A stretch of 64,000 nucleotides of DNA from Imperialibacter sp040222385 (lineage in GTDB: Bacteria > Bacteroidota > Bacteroidia > Cytophagales > Cyclobacteriaceae): positions 1-64,000 of the forward strand of contig NZ_JAVKDF010000014.1 in NCBI RefSeq assembly GCF_040222385.1, given 5' to 3'. This document shows positions 50,070 to 58,588 of this stretch, piece by piece. The notes below the pieces were generated by a model. That model was not told the DNA's origin. It saw only the letters and a program-made list of their open reading frames with translations, and did no database searches. Positions within the stretch are counted from its first letter, which is position 1; the number at the start of each line of letters is the position of its first letter. Made by a program: the position numbers and the translations under genes.

Positions 50070-51188
50070 TTAGGTAAAGTTCTTCAGCATATTAATTTCC
50101 GACTTAGTAAGCATACGCCACGTGCCCCTGGTAAGGTCTTTTTTGGTAAGCCCTCCATACATCACCCTATCGAGCTTCACTACATCGTAGCCCAGGTACT
50201 CAAAAATACGTCTAACGATCCTGTTTCTACCGACATGAATCTCGATGCCAATTCCTATCGAGTCTGGCGACACAATCTGAATGTCGTCTGGCTGAACGGG
50301 GCCGTCCTGTAACTCCAGTCCGGCCTTTATTTTAGCCAGATCCTCAGGCTTCAATGGTTTATTTAGCTCAACATAGTAAATCTTCTTTACCATGTGAGAT
50401 GGGTGACTTAGTTTTTTAGCCAGTTCACCATCGTTGGTAAAAAGCAGCAGCCCACTTGTGTTCCTGTCGAGCCTGCCAACGGGATAGATCCGCTCTTCAC
50501 AGGCATTGGCCACTAGTTTCATCACAGTCTTCCTGTTCTGCGGATCGGTAACTGTAGTTATAAAATCCCTGGGCTTGTTCAACAGCAGATAAACCAGCTT
50601 CTCAGCCTTCATCACTCTTCCATCAAACTTCACAACGTCCTTTGGCCCTACCTTAAGCCCAAGCTCGGTTACCACCTTACCATTGATGGTCACTTTTCCC
50701 TCTTCAATCAGCTTATCGGCCTCCCGGCGTGAAGCGATGCCGGCATTAGCCAGGTATTTATTCAAACGCACTGGCTCATTGGGAGACACGGGCTTCGCAT
50801 CGTATTTCTGTTTGAAGGGTTTTCCAGCTGCCCCACCCTTTCTTGGGCCTTTTGGTGCACCTTTACCTTTTGGCTTACTGGCAAAGCGGGAAGTTCTTTC
50901 GAACGCTCCTTCCGAAGCATTGTCAGGTGAGCTTCTTTTCACACGACCAGTCGGCTTTTCACCAAAGCTCCCTGCTGACCTCTTAGGACGGCTGGCGCCC
51001 TCTGAAGAACCTCGTCTAGCCCGGCCTTCCGACGGCTGGCTTGAGCCATCAGCAGCCCCCTTGCGCCTCGCAGAAGGCCCTGACCTTTTAGGGTCATCGC
51101 TTCTCTTGCCTGGCTCGCTGCGTTTGCCCGCACCAAAAGACGGCTTATCGTCGGAGAATTTCTTTCCTCCTTTAAATGGTTTCTTCAT
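50070..51188 (-). CDS. 23S rRNA pseudouridine synthase of the RsuA/RluB family with basic N-terminal extension
   Basis: 372 residues. The first 120 are disordered and rich in Lys, Arg, Ser and Gly (KPFKGGKKFSDDKPSFG). An S4 RNA-binding domain follows (VRLNKYLANAGIASRREADKLIEEGKVTING, about 140-170). The catalytic domain holds GRLDRNTSGLLLFTNDGELA (about 238-257), where the Asp is the nucleophile. The protein converts a uridine in rRNA to pseudouridine; RluB-like specificity is likely but not certain. The extension is typical of Bacteroidota. scpB lies 26 bp upstream in the same direction. Confidence 0.92.
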   Translation of the reverse strand: MKKPFKGGKKFSDDKPSFGAGKRSEPGKRSDDPKRSGPSARRKGAADGSSQPSEGRARRGSSEGASRPKRSAGSFGEKPTGRVKRSSPDNASEGAFERTSRFASKPKGKGAPKGPRKGGAAGKPFKQKYDAKPVSPNEPVRLNKYLANAGIASRREADKLIEEGKVTINGKVVTELGLKVGPKDVVKFDGRVMKAEKLVYLLLNKPRDFITTVTDPQNRKTVMKLVANACEERIYPVGRLDRNTSGLLLFTNDGELAKKLSHPSHMVKKIYYVELNKPLKPEDLAKIKAGLELQDGPVQPDDIQIVSPDSIGIGIEIHVGRNRIVRRIFEYLGYDVVKLDRVMYGGLTKKDLTRGTWRMLTKSEINMLKNFT

Positions 51189-51214
51189 AAGTGGAATGTA
51201 ATAAAAAAGAAGGG

Positions 51215-51781
51215 TTATTCTTCCGATTTGGTCTCCCCAATCTCATTTTCTTCTTTGAAAAAGTCTTTGGGTGTCGGCATTTCTTTCAAGTCGTTAATGC
51301 CAAAGTAGTCCATGAATTTGCTGCTTGTGCCGTACAAAAGAGGTCTGCCTACCCCTTCTGACTTTCCCTTAATTTCGACCAGCTCTTTTTCAAGCAGCTT
51401 TTGTACAGCGTAGTCGCAATTGACACCACGAATTTGCTCGATCTCCGATTTGGTCATGGGTTGCTTATAAGCAATAATCGAGAGCGTTTCCAAAGAGGAG
51501 GTAGAAAGTCTTCTTTTCGATTGCTGCTTTAACAGAATACCGATACTGGCCTGATACGCTGGTTTGGTAAGAAACTGATAGCCTCCTCCAGACTTTACAG
51601 GCTCGAAGGCAAAGGTTTCCGCACTATATTTTTCTTTTAGCTTTTCAATCGCAAGGGAGATATCATCTCCAGGCACTTCAGTGCCGAACATTTCCTCCAG
51701 CGTACTCTTCAAGTCTTCATCCCTTACTGGCTTGGGTGAGCAAAAGATGAGTGCTTCAATATGATTGACAAGATAATCCAA
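51215..51781 (-). CDS. scpB: Segregation and condensation protein B
   Basis: 188 residues: two winged helices (HIEALIFCSPKPVRDEDLKSTLEEMFG; LETLSIIAYKQPMTKSEIEQIRGVNCDYAVQKLLEKELVE). These are the ScpB kite fold that clamps ScpA in the SMC condensin complex. The C-terminal acidic tail after PTPKDFF is variable. scpA is not in the window. Likely co-transcribed with the DksA-like gene upstream, whose stop is 21 bp away. Confidence 0.93.
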   Translation of the reverse strand: MDYLVNHIEALIFCSPKPVRDEDLKSTLEEMFGTEVPGDDISLAIEKLKEKYSAETFAFEPVKSGGGYQFLTKPAYQASIGILLKQQSKRRLSTSSLETLSIIAYKQPMTKSEIEQIRGVNCDYAVQKLLEKELVEIKGKSEGVGRPLLYGTSSKFMDYFGINDLKEMPTPKDFFKEENEIGETKSEE

Positions 51782-51802
51782 CTGCTATAAACCCCTACTA
51801 CT

Positions 51803-52192
51803 TTAGTTTCGTGACTGCTTCAATTTAGCTTCAATAGAATGCATAGTATGAGGAACAGCTTTTAAGCGCTCCTTAGAGATTAGCTTTCCGGTATCTACAC
51901 AAATGCCATAGGTGCCATTTTTTATCCTCACCATGGCATTTTCGAGTTGCACCATAAATTTTTGCTGCCTGGAGGCTAGCTGGCTCAGATTTTCCTTTTC
52001 CATCATGTCGGCGCCGTCTTCCAGCACCTTTATGTTTCCAGAAGTATTATCCGTGCCTTCATCGTTGCTTCTGCTAAGCGACTCCTTGATGTATTTAAGC
52101 TCACTTCGTGCCTTATCGAGCTTTTGAGAGATTATTTCCTCAAATTCTTTAAGCTCTTCATCTGAGTATCTGGTTCTTTCGTCTTGGCTCAT
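51803..52192 (-). CDS. TraR/DksA-like protein lacking most zinc ligands
   Basis: 129 residues. A coiled coil (EEIISQKLDKARSELKYIKESL, about 19-40; ENLSQLASRQQKFMVQLENAM) and the C-terminal DksA signature NGTYGICVDTGKLISKERLKAVPHTMHSIEAK (about 92-123). Only the first of the four zinc cysteines is kept, so it probably does not bind zinc. It likely reaches into the secondary channel of RNA polymerase like DksA. Confidence 0.88.
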   Translation of the reverse strand: MSQDERTRYSDEELKEFEEIISQKLDKARSELKYIKESLSRSNDEGTDNTSGNIKVLEDGADMMEKENLSQLASRQQKFMVQLENAMVRIKNGTYGICVDTGKLISKERLKAVPHTMHSIEAKLKQSRN

Positions 52193-52270
52193 AGCATTTC
52201 AAGTTTTACCTGACCTGGCGTCCCAAAGGTTTTCAAAAATAAGGCAAATGTATGTTTTCATACCTGAAAA

Positions 52271-52300
52271 AGAAAGGCCCGCTACTAAACGGGCCTTTCT
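52271..52300 (-). terminator. Terminator after hpf
   Basis: An 11-bp perfect stem (52271-52281 with 52290-52300, core AAAGGCCCG) is followed by a T-rich stretch on the minus strand. It closes the rpsU-xerC-hpf group. Confidence 0.9.
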
Positions 52301-52302
52301 TT

Positions 52303-52599
52303 TTAAGCTACTTTTTGCTTTTCCTTAAATTTTTTCAGCTGCCTTCGCAAGGCTTCCACTGCCAGATCGGTTGCAGCTTCAAAAGATTTAGACTGCTCTT
52401 TGGCAAACAATTGTGAGCCAGGAATATTCAGCTTTATTTCAACTACTTTGTTTTCTACATCATTCTTCTCGAGACGCATAAATACTTCACCATCTATAAT
52501 CCTGTCATAAAAGGTATTTAGCTTATCGGTTTTCTTTTGAATGAAGTCCAACAATTTAATGTCGGCGTCGAAGTGGATTGAATGCATCTGCAGTTTCAT
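52303..52599 (-). CDS. hpf: Ribosome hibernation promoting factor (short form)
   Basis: Read from ATG 52599, giving 98 residues that start MKLQMHSIHFDAD; an ATG at 52629 would add ten atypical residues and overlap xerC. The sequence is a complete S30AE domain with FDADIKLLDFIQKKTDKLNTFYDRIIDGEVFMRLE. It binds the 30S subunit and promotes inactive ribosome dimers in stationary phase. It lacks the C-terminal dimerisation domain of long HPF. Confidence 0.92.
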   Translation of the reverse strand: MKLQMHSIHFDADIKLLDFIQKKTDKLNTFYDRIIDGEVFMRLEKNDVENKVVEIKLNIPGSQLFAKEQSKSFEAATDLAVEALRRQLKKFKEKQKVA

Positions 52600-52625
52600 A
52601 ATACTAAAATTTAAGGGTACAACAA

Positions 52626-53504
52626 TCAAGCCTTTGGATGGGCTTGTTTATAAACAGACTTCAGCTTATCAAGTGTATTGTGTGTGTACACCTGAGTAGC
52701 CGCTAAATTGGCATGACCAAGTAAATCTTTTACAGCGTTAAGATCAGCTCCCTTGTTGAGCAAGTGGGTAGCGAAGGTGTGTCTAAGTACGTGTGGGCTT
52801 TTCTTTTCCGAGCTAGTAACCATATTCAAATACGCTTTTACCGTCCTGTAAATCATCATAGGATAGGCTTTATCTCCCTCATCAGTTACTATCAAAAAGT
52901 TAGAGAAATTTTCAGACAAATGCTCCTTCTTAAGGAGAATATATTTTCTAACTTCTTCAACAAGCGGCACTGGAATAGGGATCACCCTTTCTTTGTTTCG
53001 CTTGCCTAATACCTTAACGTGACCCTGATAGAAATTGATGTCTTCATCCTTCAAATTAATTAATTCGGAAAGGCGTATGCCTGTGCCGTACAAAAAATCG
53101 AGAATGAGCTTATCTCTGACACCAACAAACCCCTCCGGAAAAGGAATCTGGTCGAGAAGTGTGGTCATTTCGCTTTCCCTCACAAAGGAGGGTAGCATTT
53201 TGGGAGTTTTAAGTGGCTTTAGTTTGTCGGCAGGGCTTTTTTCTATCTCCTCTCTGCGCAGAAGAAACTTGTAATATGATTTGAGGGATGCAATTTTCCT
53301 GTTGACTGACTTGCTCTCCAGGCCTTGCTCAACAAGGTGGATAAGCCAGGTTCTCAATGCCTGATAATTGGCATCCTTTAAACCATAGGAAAATTCAGTA
53401 TAAAGAAATAACTCAGCCTGAGTTAGATCACTCCTGTATGAGGTAAGAGTGTGTGGGCTAAGCCTCTTTTCGAATTGGAGGTATTTGAGAAAAGAATCAA
53501 TCAT
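52626..53504 (-). CDS. xerC: Tyrosine recombinase, XerC/XerD-like
   Basis: 292 residues: N-terminal core-binding domain (FLKYLQFEKRLSPHTLTSYRSDL, about 4-26) and catalytic domain. The catalytic residues are Arg in YGTGIRLSELINL (near 146), Lys in VLGKRNKERVIPIP, HxLRHTFATHLL (near 240), LGHANLAATQVYTH with Tyr near 275. It should resolve chromosome dimers at dif. Its ATG lies within one arm of a 15-bp hairpin in the rpsU-xerC gap. Confidence 0.9.
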   Translation of the reverse strand: MIDSFLKYLQFEKRLSPHTLTSYRSDLTQAELFLYTEFSYGLKDANYQALRTWLIHLVEQGLESKSVNRKIASLKSYYKFLLRREEIEKSPADKLKPLKTPKMLPSFVRESEMTTLLDQIPFPEGFVGVRDKLILDFLYGTGIRLSELINLKDEDINFYQGHVKVLGKRNKERVIPIPVPLVEEVRKYILLKKEHLSENFSNFLIVTDEGDKAYPMMIYRTVKAYLNMVTSSEKKSPHVLRHTFATHLLNKGADLNAVKDLLGHANLAATQVYTHNTLDKLKSVYKQAHPKA

Positions 53505-53539
53505 AAGTTAGTGAAATCACCTTATTCACTAACTTATGA
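53501..53539 (-). promoter_or_regulatory. Hairpin that contains the xerC start codon
   Basis: 15-bp perfect inverted repeat (53501-53515 with 53525-53539, 9-nt loop). The left arm includes the xerC ATG (53504-53502), and the right arm ends 14 bp after the rpsU stop. In mRNA the start codon would be base-paired. The T run after the stem is poor, so a translation-control role fits better than a terminator. Confidence 0.65.
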
Positions 53540-53552
53540 AATATATCCGCTA

Positions 53553-53747
53553 TTATAAATTTTCCTGACCCATCATTTGCTGACGGTAGGCGGCTTTGAT
53601 TTTTTCTTCTCTGTTTTTAACAGAAGGCTTAACAAAGAAAGTACGGCTGCGAAGCTCCTTAAGAACGCCTGTTCTCTCGAATTTCTTCTTGAATCTCTTA
53701 AGTGCCTTGTCGATTGACTCGTTTTCCTTAATGTTTACTACGATCAT
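53553..53747 (-). CDS. rpsU: 30S ribosomal protein S21
   Basis: 64 residues, IVVNIKENESIDKALKRFKKKFERTGVLKELRSRTFFVKPSVKNREEKIKAAYRQ, the standard S21 sequence. In Bacteroidota S21 is thought to help hide the anti-Shine-Dalgarno sequence, in line with the lack of SD sites in this window. First gene of the rpsU-xerC-hpf group. Confidence 0.97.
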   Translation of the reverse strand: MIVVNIKENESIDKALKRFKKKFERTGVLKELRSRTFFVKPSVKNREEKIKAAYRQQMMGQENL

Positions 53748-53769
53748 TTCCTTAATTAATTATGGGCTG

Positions 53770-53802
53770 CAAAGATAAAGTTTTTAATTCCAAAAACTCA
53801 AA
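53770..53802 (-). promoter_or_regulatory. rpsU promoter
   Basis: Minus strand TTTG (53802-53799), 21-bp spacer, TATCTTTG (53777-53770). The start is predicted about 19 nt before the rpsU ATG. The spacer is slightly longer than the usual 19 bp. Confidence 0.55.
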
Positions 53803-53803
53803 T

Positions 53804-54967
53804 TTATTTCAATAGTTCTCTTGAGATAACCACCTTTTGGATTTCGGAGGTTCCCTCGCCAATGGTACAGAGCTTGGCATCTCTGTAAAATTTCTCCACC
53901 GGATAGTCCTTGGTGAACCCATAGCCACCGAAAATCTGCACCGCATTATTGGCCACTGAAACAGCTACTTCGGAGGCATAGTACTTCGCTATGGCAGATT
54001 CCTTTGTTACTTTTCCCTTTCTATTTTTTATGGCACCTGCCTGATAGGTGAGCAGTTTGGCTGCTTCCAACTGGGTTGCCATTTCAGCAAGCATAAAGGA
54101 AATTCCCTGAAATGAGGCAATAGGCTTGTTGAATTGATGTCTTTCCTGCGAGTAGGCCAAAGCAGCCAGCAAAGCGCCTTCAGCAATGCCACAGCTTAAC
54201 GCAGCTATTGATATCCGGCCTCCATCTAATACTTTTAATGATTGTATAAAGCCATCGCCAACCTCTCCAAGGAGGTTTTCTTCTGGAATTCTACAGTCCT
54301 CAAAGATCATTTCAGCTGTTTCAGACGCCCTCATGCCCAGCTTATCTTCCTTTCTTCCTCCGGCAAAGCCAGGCGTACCACGTTCAATTATGAAAGCCGA
54401 CATGCCATGAGAATCACCCGTTTTGCCAGTTCTTGCTATCAAAACAGCTATGTCGCCAGAAATACCATGGGTGATAAAATTTTTGGCTCCATTGATCACC
54501 CATTCCTTCCCATCTTTCACTGCTGTAGTTTTCATATTGGCAGCGTCCGAGCCGGTGTTAGGTTCGGTAAGCCCCCAGGCGCCAATCCATTCTCCCGACG
54601 CTAGCTTTGGCAGCCACTTCATTTTTTGCTCGTCATTTCCAAATTGAAGCAGGTGACCTGTGCAGAGGGAATTGTGAGCAGCCAGCGAAAGCCCTATAGA
54701 AGGATCCACTTTCGATATTTCTATGATAGCAGTAATGTATTCGAGATAGCCAAATCCTGACCCTCCCAGTTCGTGCGGCACCATCACTCCCATAAGGCCA
54801 AGCTCACCCATTTTATGAAATAGCTCTTTAGGAAAATGCTGGGACTCATCCCATTTTTTGATGTTTGGCGAGATTTCCACGCCGGCAAAATCACGCACCA
54901 TTTCCTCAATCATTCTTTGGTTTTCCGACTCGACTTCCTCGTTTCGTTCTTTTGTCAATGTATCCAT
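53804..54967 (-). CDS. Acyl-CoA dehydrogenase
   Basis: 387 residues with FAD motifs WGLTEPNTGSDAANMKTTA (about 132-150) and FITHGISGDIAVLIARTG. YSQERHQFNKPIASFQGI lies near 269-286, and the C-terminal GYGFTKDYPVEKFYRDAKLCTIGEGTSEIQ (about 352-381) has the catalytic Glu in IGEGTSE. It oxidises acyl-CoA to enoyl-CoA in fatty-acid or branched-chain amino-acid breakdown; short-chain (butyryl-CoA-like) specificity is suggested by the Glu position. Monocistronic. Confidence 0.93.
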   Translation of the reverse strand: MDTLTKERNEEVESENQRMIEEMVRDFAGVEISPNIKKWDESQHFPKELFHKMGELGLMGVMVPHELGGSGFGYLEYITAIIEISKVDPSIGLSLAAHNSLCTGHLLQFGNDEQKMKWLPKLASGEWIGAWGLTEPNTGSDAANMKTTAVKDGKEWVINGAKNFITHGISGDIAVLIARTGKTGDSHGMSAFIIERGTPGFAGGRKEDKLGMRASETAEMIFEDCRIPEENLLGEVGDGFIQSLKVLDGGRISIAALSCGIAEGALLAALAYSQERHQFNKPIASFQGISFMLAEMATQLEAAKLLTYQAGAIKNRKGKVTKESAIAKYYASEVAVSVANNAVQIFGGYGFTKDYPVEKFYRDAKLCTIGEGTSEIQKVVISRELLK

Positions 54968-55124
54968 GTTGTTTATTCGGGCTATATAATAAAAACGTAA
55001 TTATCCATCGTTAGTTTAAACTGACAAGCGGCATTCTCGTACAGTTGGTCTTAACGCCGAGTTTAATTAACTCCAAAAAACGTTCATTTACCGAAAGAAC
55101 TGGTGTAATTATTTTGCAGATTGA

Positions 55125-55132
55125 TAGATTTG
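55125..55132 (+). promoter_or_regulatory. Candidate -7 box of the nucleotide-sugar operon
   Basis: TAGATTTG fits TAnnTTTG and lies 29 bp before the ugd ATG. The -33 region 19-21 bp upstream (around TGGTG) is a poor match. Confidence 0.45.
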
Positions 55133-55161
55133 CACAAGACTAATAAGAAAATCCGAACAAT

Positions 55162-56478
55162 ATGAAAATTGCTGTAGTTGGAACTGGCTATGTTGGACTT
55201 GTAACAGGTACCTGCTTCGCCGAGACGGGAAACCACGTAACGTGCGTTGACATCGACGAAAAGAAGGTTGAAAAACTTAAGAATCAGATCATGCCGATTT
55301 ATGAGCCTGGTTTGGACGTTCTCTTTGAAAGGAACATTAAGCAAGGCAGACTCGATTTCACCACCAACCTTAAAGAAGGTATCAAGGATGCCAAAATCAT
55401 TTTTTTGGCCCTTCCCACACCTCCCGGCGAAGATGGCTCTGCTGACCTTAAATACATATTGAAAGTGGCCAGCGACTTGGGCCCAATTCTTAGTGAGTAT
55501 ACAGTGATTGTTGACAAGAGCACAGTGCCCGTTGGCACAGCCGACAAGGTACATGCTCAAATAGCCAAAAATGCGAAAGTGCCTTTTGACGTGGTCTCAA
55601 ATCCTGAATTCCTCAGAGAAGGTGTCGCAGTAGATGATTTCATGAAGCCAGACAGAGTGGTCATTGGCACAAGCTCAGAAAAAGCCAAGAAGGTAATGGA
55701 TCAGCTTTATGCCCCATTCGTACGCCAGGGCAACCCGGTTATCTTTATGGATGAGAAATCGGCCGAGCTGACCAAGTACGCAGCCAACTCCTTCCTCGCC
55801 ACCAAAATCACATTCATGAATGAGATTGCTAACATGTGTGAGCTCCTGGGAGCAGATGTTGACATGGTTAGAAAAGGGATTGGTACGGACACCAGGATCG
55901 GAAAAAGATTTCTTTTTGCCGGCATCGGATACGGTGGAAGTTGTTTTCCAAAGGACGTGCAGGCACTTGCCAAGTCGGCGCAGGAAGTTAAATATGATTT
56001 TAAGCTTCTAACCTCGGTAATGGATGTGAATCAGGAGCAGAAAACCAAGTTGATCCATCGAGCCAAAGCTTTTTACAATGGAAGCCTAAAGGGCAAGACT
56101 TTCGGTATCTGGGGTCTCGCATTTAAGCCATATACCGACGACATTAGAGAAGCGCCAGCCTTAGAGAACATTAAAGAGCTTCTTGCACTGGGTGCTAAAG
56201 TAAAGGTATACGATCCGGAAGCCATGGAAAACGTGAAAGAACTCTTTGGCGACACTATAGAATTCTGTAACGACGAATATGCGGCAGTTGAAGGTGCTGA
56301 TGCGCTGTTTATTATGACCGAATGGCCCGTTTTCAGAACGCCTGAGTTTGATAAGCTTCAATCTCTGCTTAAGTCTAAGATTATTTTTGACGGCAGAAAC
56401 TTGTACGACACACAAGCGATGGAAGATCTTGGATTTACCTACTTCAGCATCGGTAGAAAAGACGTTGATGGCAAATAA
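55162..56478 (+). CDS. ugd: UDP-glucose 6-dehydrogenase
   Basis: 438 residues. NAD fold KIAVVGTGYVGLVTGTCFAETGNHVTCVDID (about 2-32), central domain, and the catalytic cysteine in FLFAGIGYGGSCFPKDVQAL (about 252-271), followed by GIWGLAFKPYTDDIREAPAL (about 315-334). It oxidises UDP-glucose to UDP-glucuronate for exopolysaccharide or LPS-type glycans. First gene of a three-gene operon with overlapping ends. Confidence 0.95.
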   Translation: MKIAVVGTGYVGLVTGTCFAETGNHVTCVDIDEKKVEKLKNQIMPIYEPGLDVLFERNIKQGRLDFTTNLKEGIKDAKIIFLALPTPPGEDGSADLKYILKVASDLGPILSEYTVIVDKSTVPVGTADKVHAQIAKNAKVPFDVVSNPEFLREGVAVDDFMKPDRVVIGTSSEKAKKVMDQLYAPFVRQGNPVIFMDEKSAELTKYAANSFLATKITFMNEIANMCELLGADVDMVRKGIGTDTRIGKRFLFAGIGYGGSCFPKDVQALAKSAQEVKYDFKLLTSVMDVNQEQKTKLIHRAKAFYNGSLKGKTFGIWGLAFKPYTDDIREAPALENIKELLALGAKVKVYDPEAMENVKELFGDTIEFCNDEYAAVEGADALFIMTEWPVFRTPEFDKLQSLLKSKIIFDGRNLYDTQAMEDLGFTYFSIGRKDVDGK

Positions 56479-57499
56479 TCAAATTCTCGTCACAGGCGGA
56501 CTTGGCTATATCGGCTCCCATACGGTTGTGGAGCTGATCAATGCCGGTTTCGAGCCAATCATTATCGACAATCTGTCTAATTCGGAGGTCAAGGTATTAG
56601 ATGCCATTGAGAAGATCACTGGTAAGCGTTGCCTGTTTCATCAGGTTGAAATGTGCAACTATAATGAGTTGGAATCAATTTTTATAAAATACCCTGAAAT
56701 GAAGGCAGCAATCCATTTTGCTGCCTTCCTTTTGGTCAACGAATCTGTCGACAATCCGCTTAAGTATTATGAGAACAACTTATTGTCGACTATCAATCTT
56801 CTGAAGTGTCAGTCAAAGTTTGGGACCAAAGGGATCATTTTCTCTTCTTCCTGCACTGTGTACGGAAATCCGGAAGTATTGCCTGTCGCTGAAAACGCCC
56901 CAATCCAGGAGGCTGTTTCTCCCTATGGCAACACCAAAAAAATGTGCGAGGACATCATCAGAGACACAACTGTTGCCTCCGACGTAAAGGCGATAGCTTT
57001 GAGATACTTCAACCCCATTGGAGCACATCCTACGTCATTAATCGGCGAGGTTCAGCATGGGATGCCACATCACCTGGTGCCTTTCATTACAGAAACAGCG
57101 CACGGGAAAAGGGAGTTTCTCAGAGTTTTTGGCGACGACTACAACACAGTTGACGGATCTTGTGTCAGGGACTATATTTATGTAATGGATGTGGCCAAAG
57201 CACACGTGAATGCTGTGCAGCGATTTGCAAATGGTGCCATGGAATCTTCATACGAAGTATACAATCTGGGCATGGGAGTGGGCATGTCGGTGATACAAAT
57301 GATTCAGGCATTCGAAAGAGCCACGGGTATTAACATCCCTTATAAAATTGTTGACCGAAGGGGGGGCGATGTCGAGGCAGTTTATGCGGATACATCTCTT
57401 GCCAACAAAAAGTTGAATTGGAAAACCCAATTCGGCATTGAGGAAGCCTTAAAATCAGCCTGGGACTGGGAAATAGCACAGGCAAAACTGAAACAATGA
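56468..57499 (+). CDS. galE: UDP-glucose 4-epimerase
   Basis: Read from the ATG at 56468 (343 residues, MANNQILVTGGLGYIGSHTVVELINAGF), 11 bp inside ugd; a longer upstream reading is only ugd in another frame. Extended SDR with TGGLGYIGSH (about 9-18) and the catalytic YxxxK in SPYGNTKKMCEDI (about 155-167), plus the Ser-rich GIIFSSSCTVYG before it. It interconverts UDP-glucose and UDP-galactose. Four-base overlap with rfbB. Confidence 0.95.
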   Translation: MANNQILVTGGLGYIGSHTVVELINAGFEPIIIDNLSNSEVKVLDAIEKITGKRCLFHQVEMCNYNELESIFIKYPEMKAAIHFAAFLLVNESVDNPLKYYENNLLSTINLLKCQSKFGTKGIIFSSSCTVYGNPEVLPVAENAPIQEAVSPYGNTKKMCEDIIRDTTVASDVKAIALRYFNPIGAHPTSLIGEVQHGMPHHLVPFITETAHGKREFLRVFGDDYNTVDGSCVRDYIYVMDVAKAHVNAVQRFANGAMESSYEVYNLGMGVGMSVIQMIQAFERATGINIPYKIVDRRGGDVEAVYADTSLANKKLNWKTQFGIEEALKSAWDWEIAQAKLKQ

Positions 57500-58548
57500 A
57501 AAAAATATTAATTACCGGAGGAGCTGGCTTTATTGGCTCCCATGTGGTGAGGCTGTTTGTTAATAAATATCCTGATTATAAGATTTTCAATCTTGACAAT
57601 CTTACGTACGCCGGCAACCTGGAAAACTTACGGGATATTGAAAGTCTGCCTAACTATACTTTTGTAAAGGGGGACATCACCGACGACAAGTTTATTTTTG
57701 ATCTTTTCAAAAAAGAACAATTTGATGGCGTGCTGCACCTTGCAGCTGAGTCGCACGTAGACAGGTCTATATCCAACCCAATGGCGTTTATAAAAACTAA
57801 CGTTATTGGCACAGTTACCTTGCTAAATGCCGCAAAGGACATTTGGAAAGATTCATTCGAAGGGAAGAGATTCTACCACATTTCCACCGATGAGGTGTAT
57901 GGCTCACTTGGAAATGAAGGCTTCTTCACAGAAACCACTTCCTATGACCCGCAATCCCCATATTCTGCTTCAAAAGCAAGCTCAGACCATTTTGTGCGGG
58001 CTTATGCCAACACTTACGGGCTCCCTGTGGTAGTTACAAACTGTTCGAACAACTACGGGCCCTATCATTTTCCGGAGAAGCTTATTCCACTTTGTATTCA
58101 TAACATCAAAAACAGCAAACCTTTACCAGTTTATGGAAAAGGCGAGAACATCAGGGACTGGCTGTACGTGGTGGATCATGCGAGAGCCATAGATACTGTG
58201 TTCCACAAGGGCACAGTTGGCGAAACCTACAATATTGGTGGGTTTAATGAGTGGACGAACATTGATGTGGTGAAGCTTCTTTGCAAAATCATGGACAAAA
58301 AACTTGGTAGGTCCGAAGGCACTTCTGAAAAGCTAATTACCTATGTAAAAGACCGAGCCGGTCACGACATGAGGTATGCCATTGACGCCAACAAGATCAT
58401 GAAAGAGCTGGGCTGGGAGCCTTCGTTGCAGTTTGAAGAAGGCCTGGAAAAAACAGTCGAGTGGTACCTGGCCAATGACGCCTGGTTAAGCAATGTTACT
58501 TCAGGCGATTATATGAAGTACTACAGTGATCAATACGAAAAGAGGTGA
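57496..58548 (+). CDS. rfbB: dTDP-glucose 4,6-dehydratase
   Basis: 350 residues: TGGAGFIGSHVVRLF (about 7-21), the active-site STDEVYGSLGNEGFFTETTSYDPQSPYSASKASSDHFVRAY (about 132-172) with DE and YxxxK, and NNYGPYHFPEKLIPL. It makes dTDP-4-keto-6-deoxyglucose, first step toward rhamnose and other deoxy sugars; rfbA, rfbC and rfbD are not next to it. Its 3' end shares a hairpin terminator with cysS. Confidence 0.95.
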   Translation: MKKILITGGAGFIGSHVVRLFVNKYPDYKIFNLDNLTYAGNLENLRDIESLPNYTFVKGDITDDKFIFDLFKKEQFDGVLHLAAESHVDRSISNPMAFIKTNVIGTVTLLNAAKDIWKDSFEGKRFYHISTDEVYGSLGNEGFFTETTSYDPQSPYSASKASSDHFVRAYANTYGLPVVVTNCSNNYGPYHFPEKLIPLCIHNIKNSKPLPVYGKGENIRDWLYVVDHARAIDTVFHKGTVGETYNIGGFNEWTNIDVVKLLCKIMDKKLGRSEGTSEKLITYVKDRAGHDMRYAIDANKIMKELGWEPSLQFEEGLEKTVEWYLANDAWLSNVTSGDYMKYYSDQYEKR

Positions 58549-58551
58549 TTA

Positions 58552-58588
58552 AATTGATTGGGCTTATTCTTCGTAAGCCCAATCAATT
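58552..58588. terminator. Shared terminator hairpin overlapping the cysS 3' coding end
   Basis: 15-bp perfect stem (58552-58566 with 58574-58588) and 7-nt loop. The right arm and the loop are the last seven cysS sense codons and the left arm includes its stop, while rfbB ends 3 bp before it. T runs are weak on both sides (AATT, then CC rightwards; AATCACC leftwards), so termination may need Rho. Confidence 0.6.
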
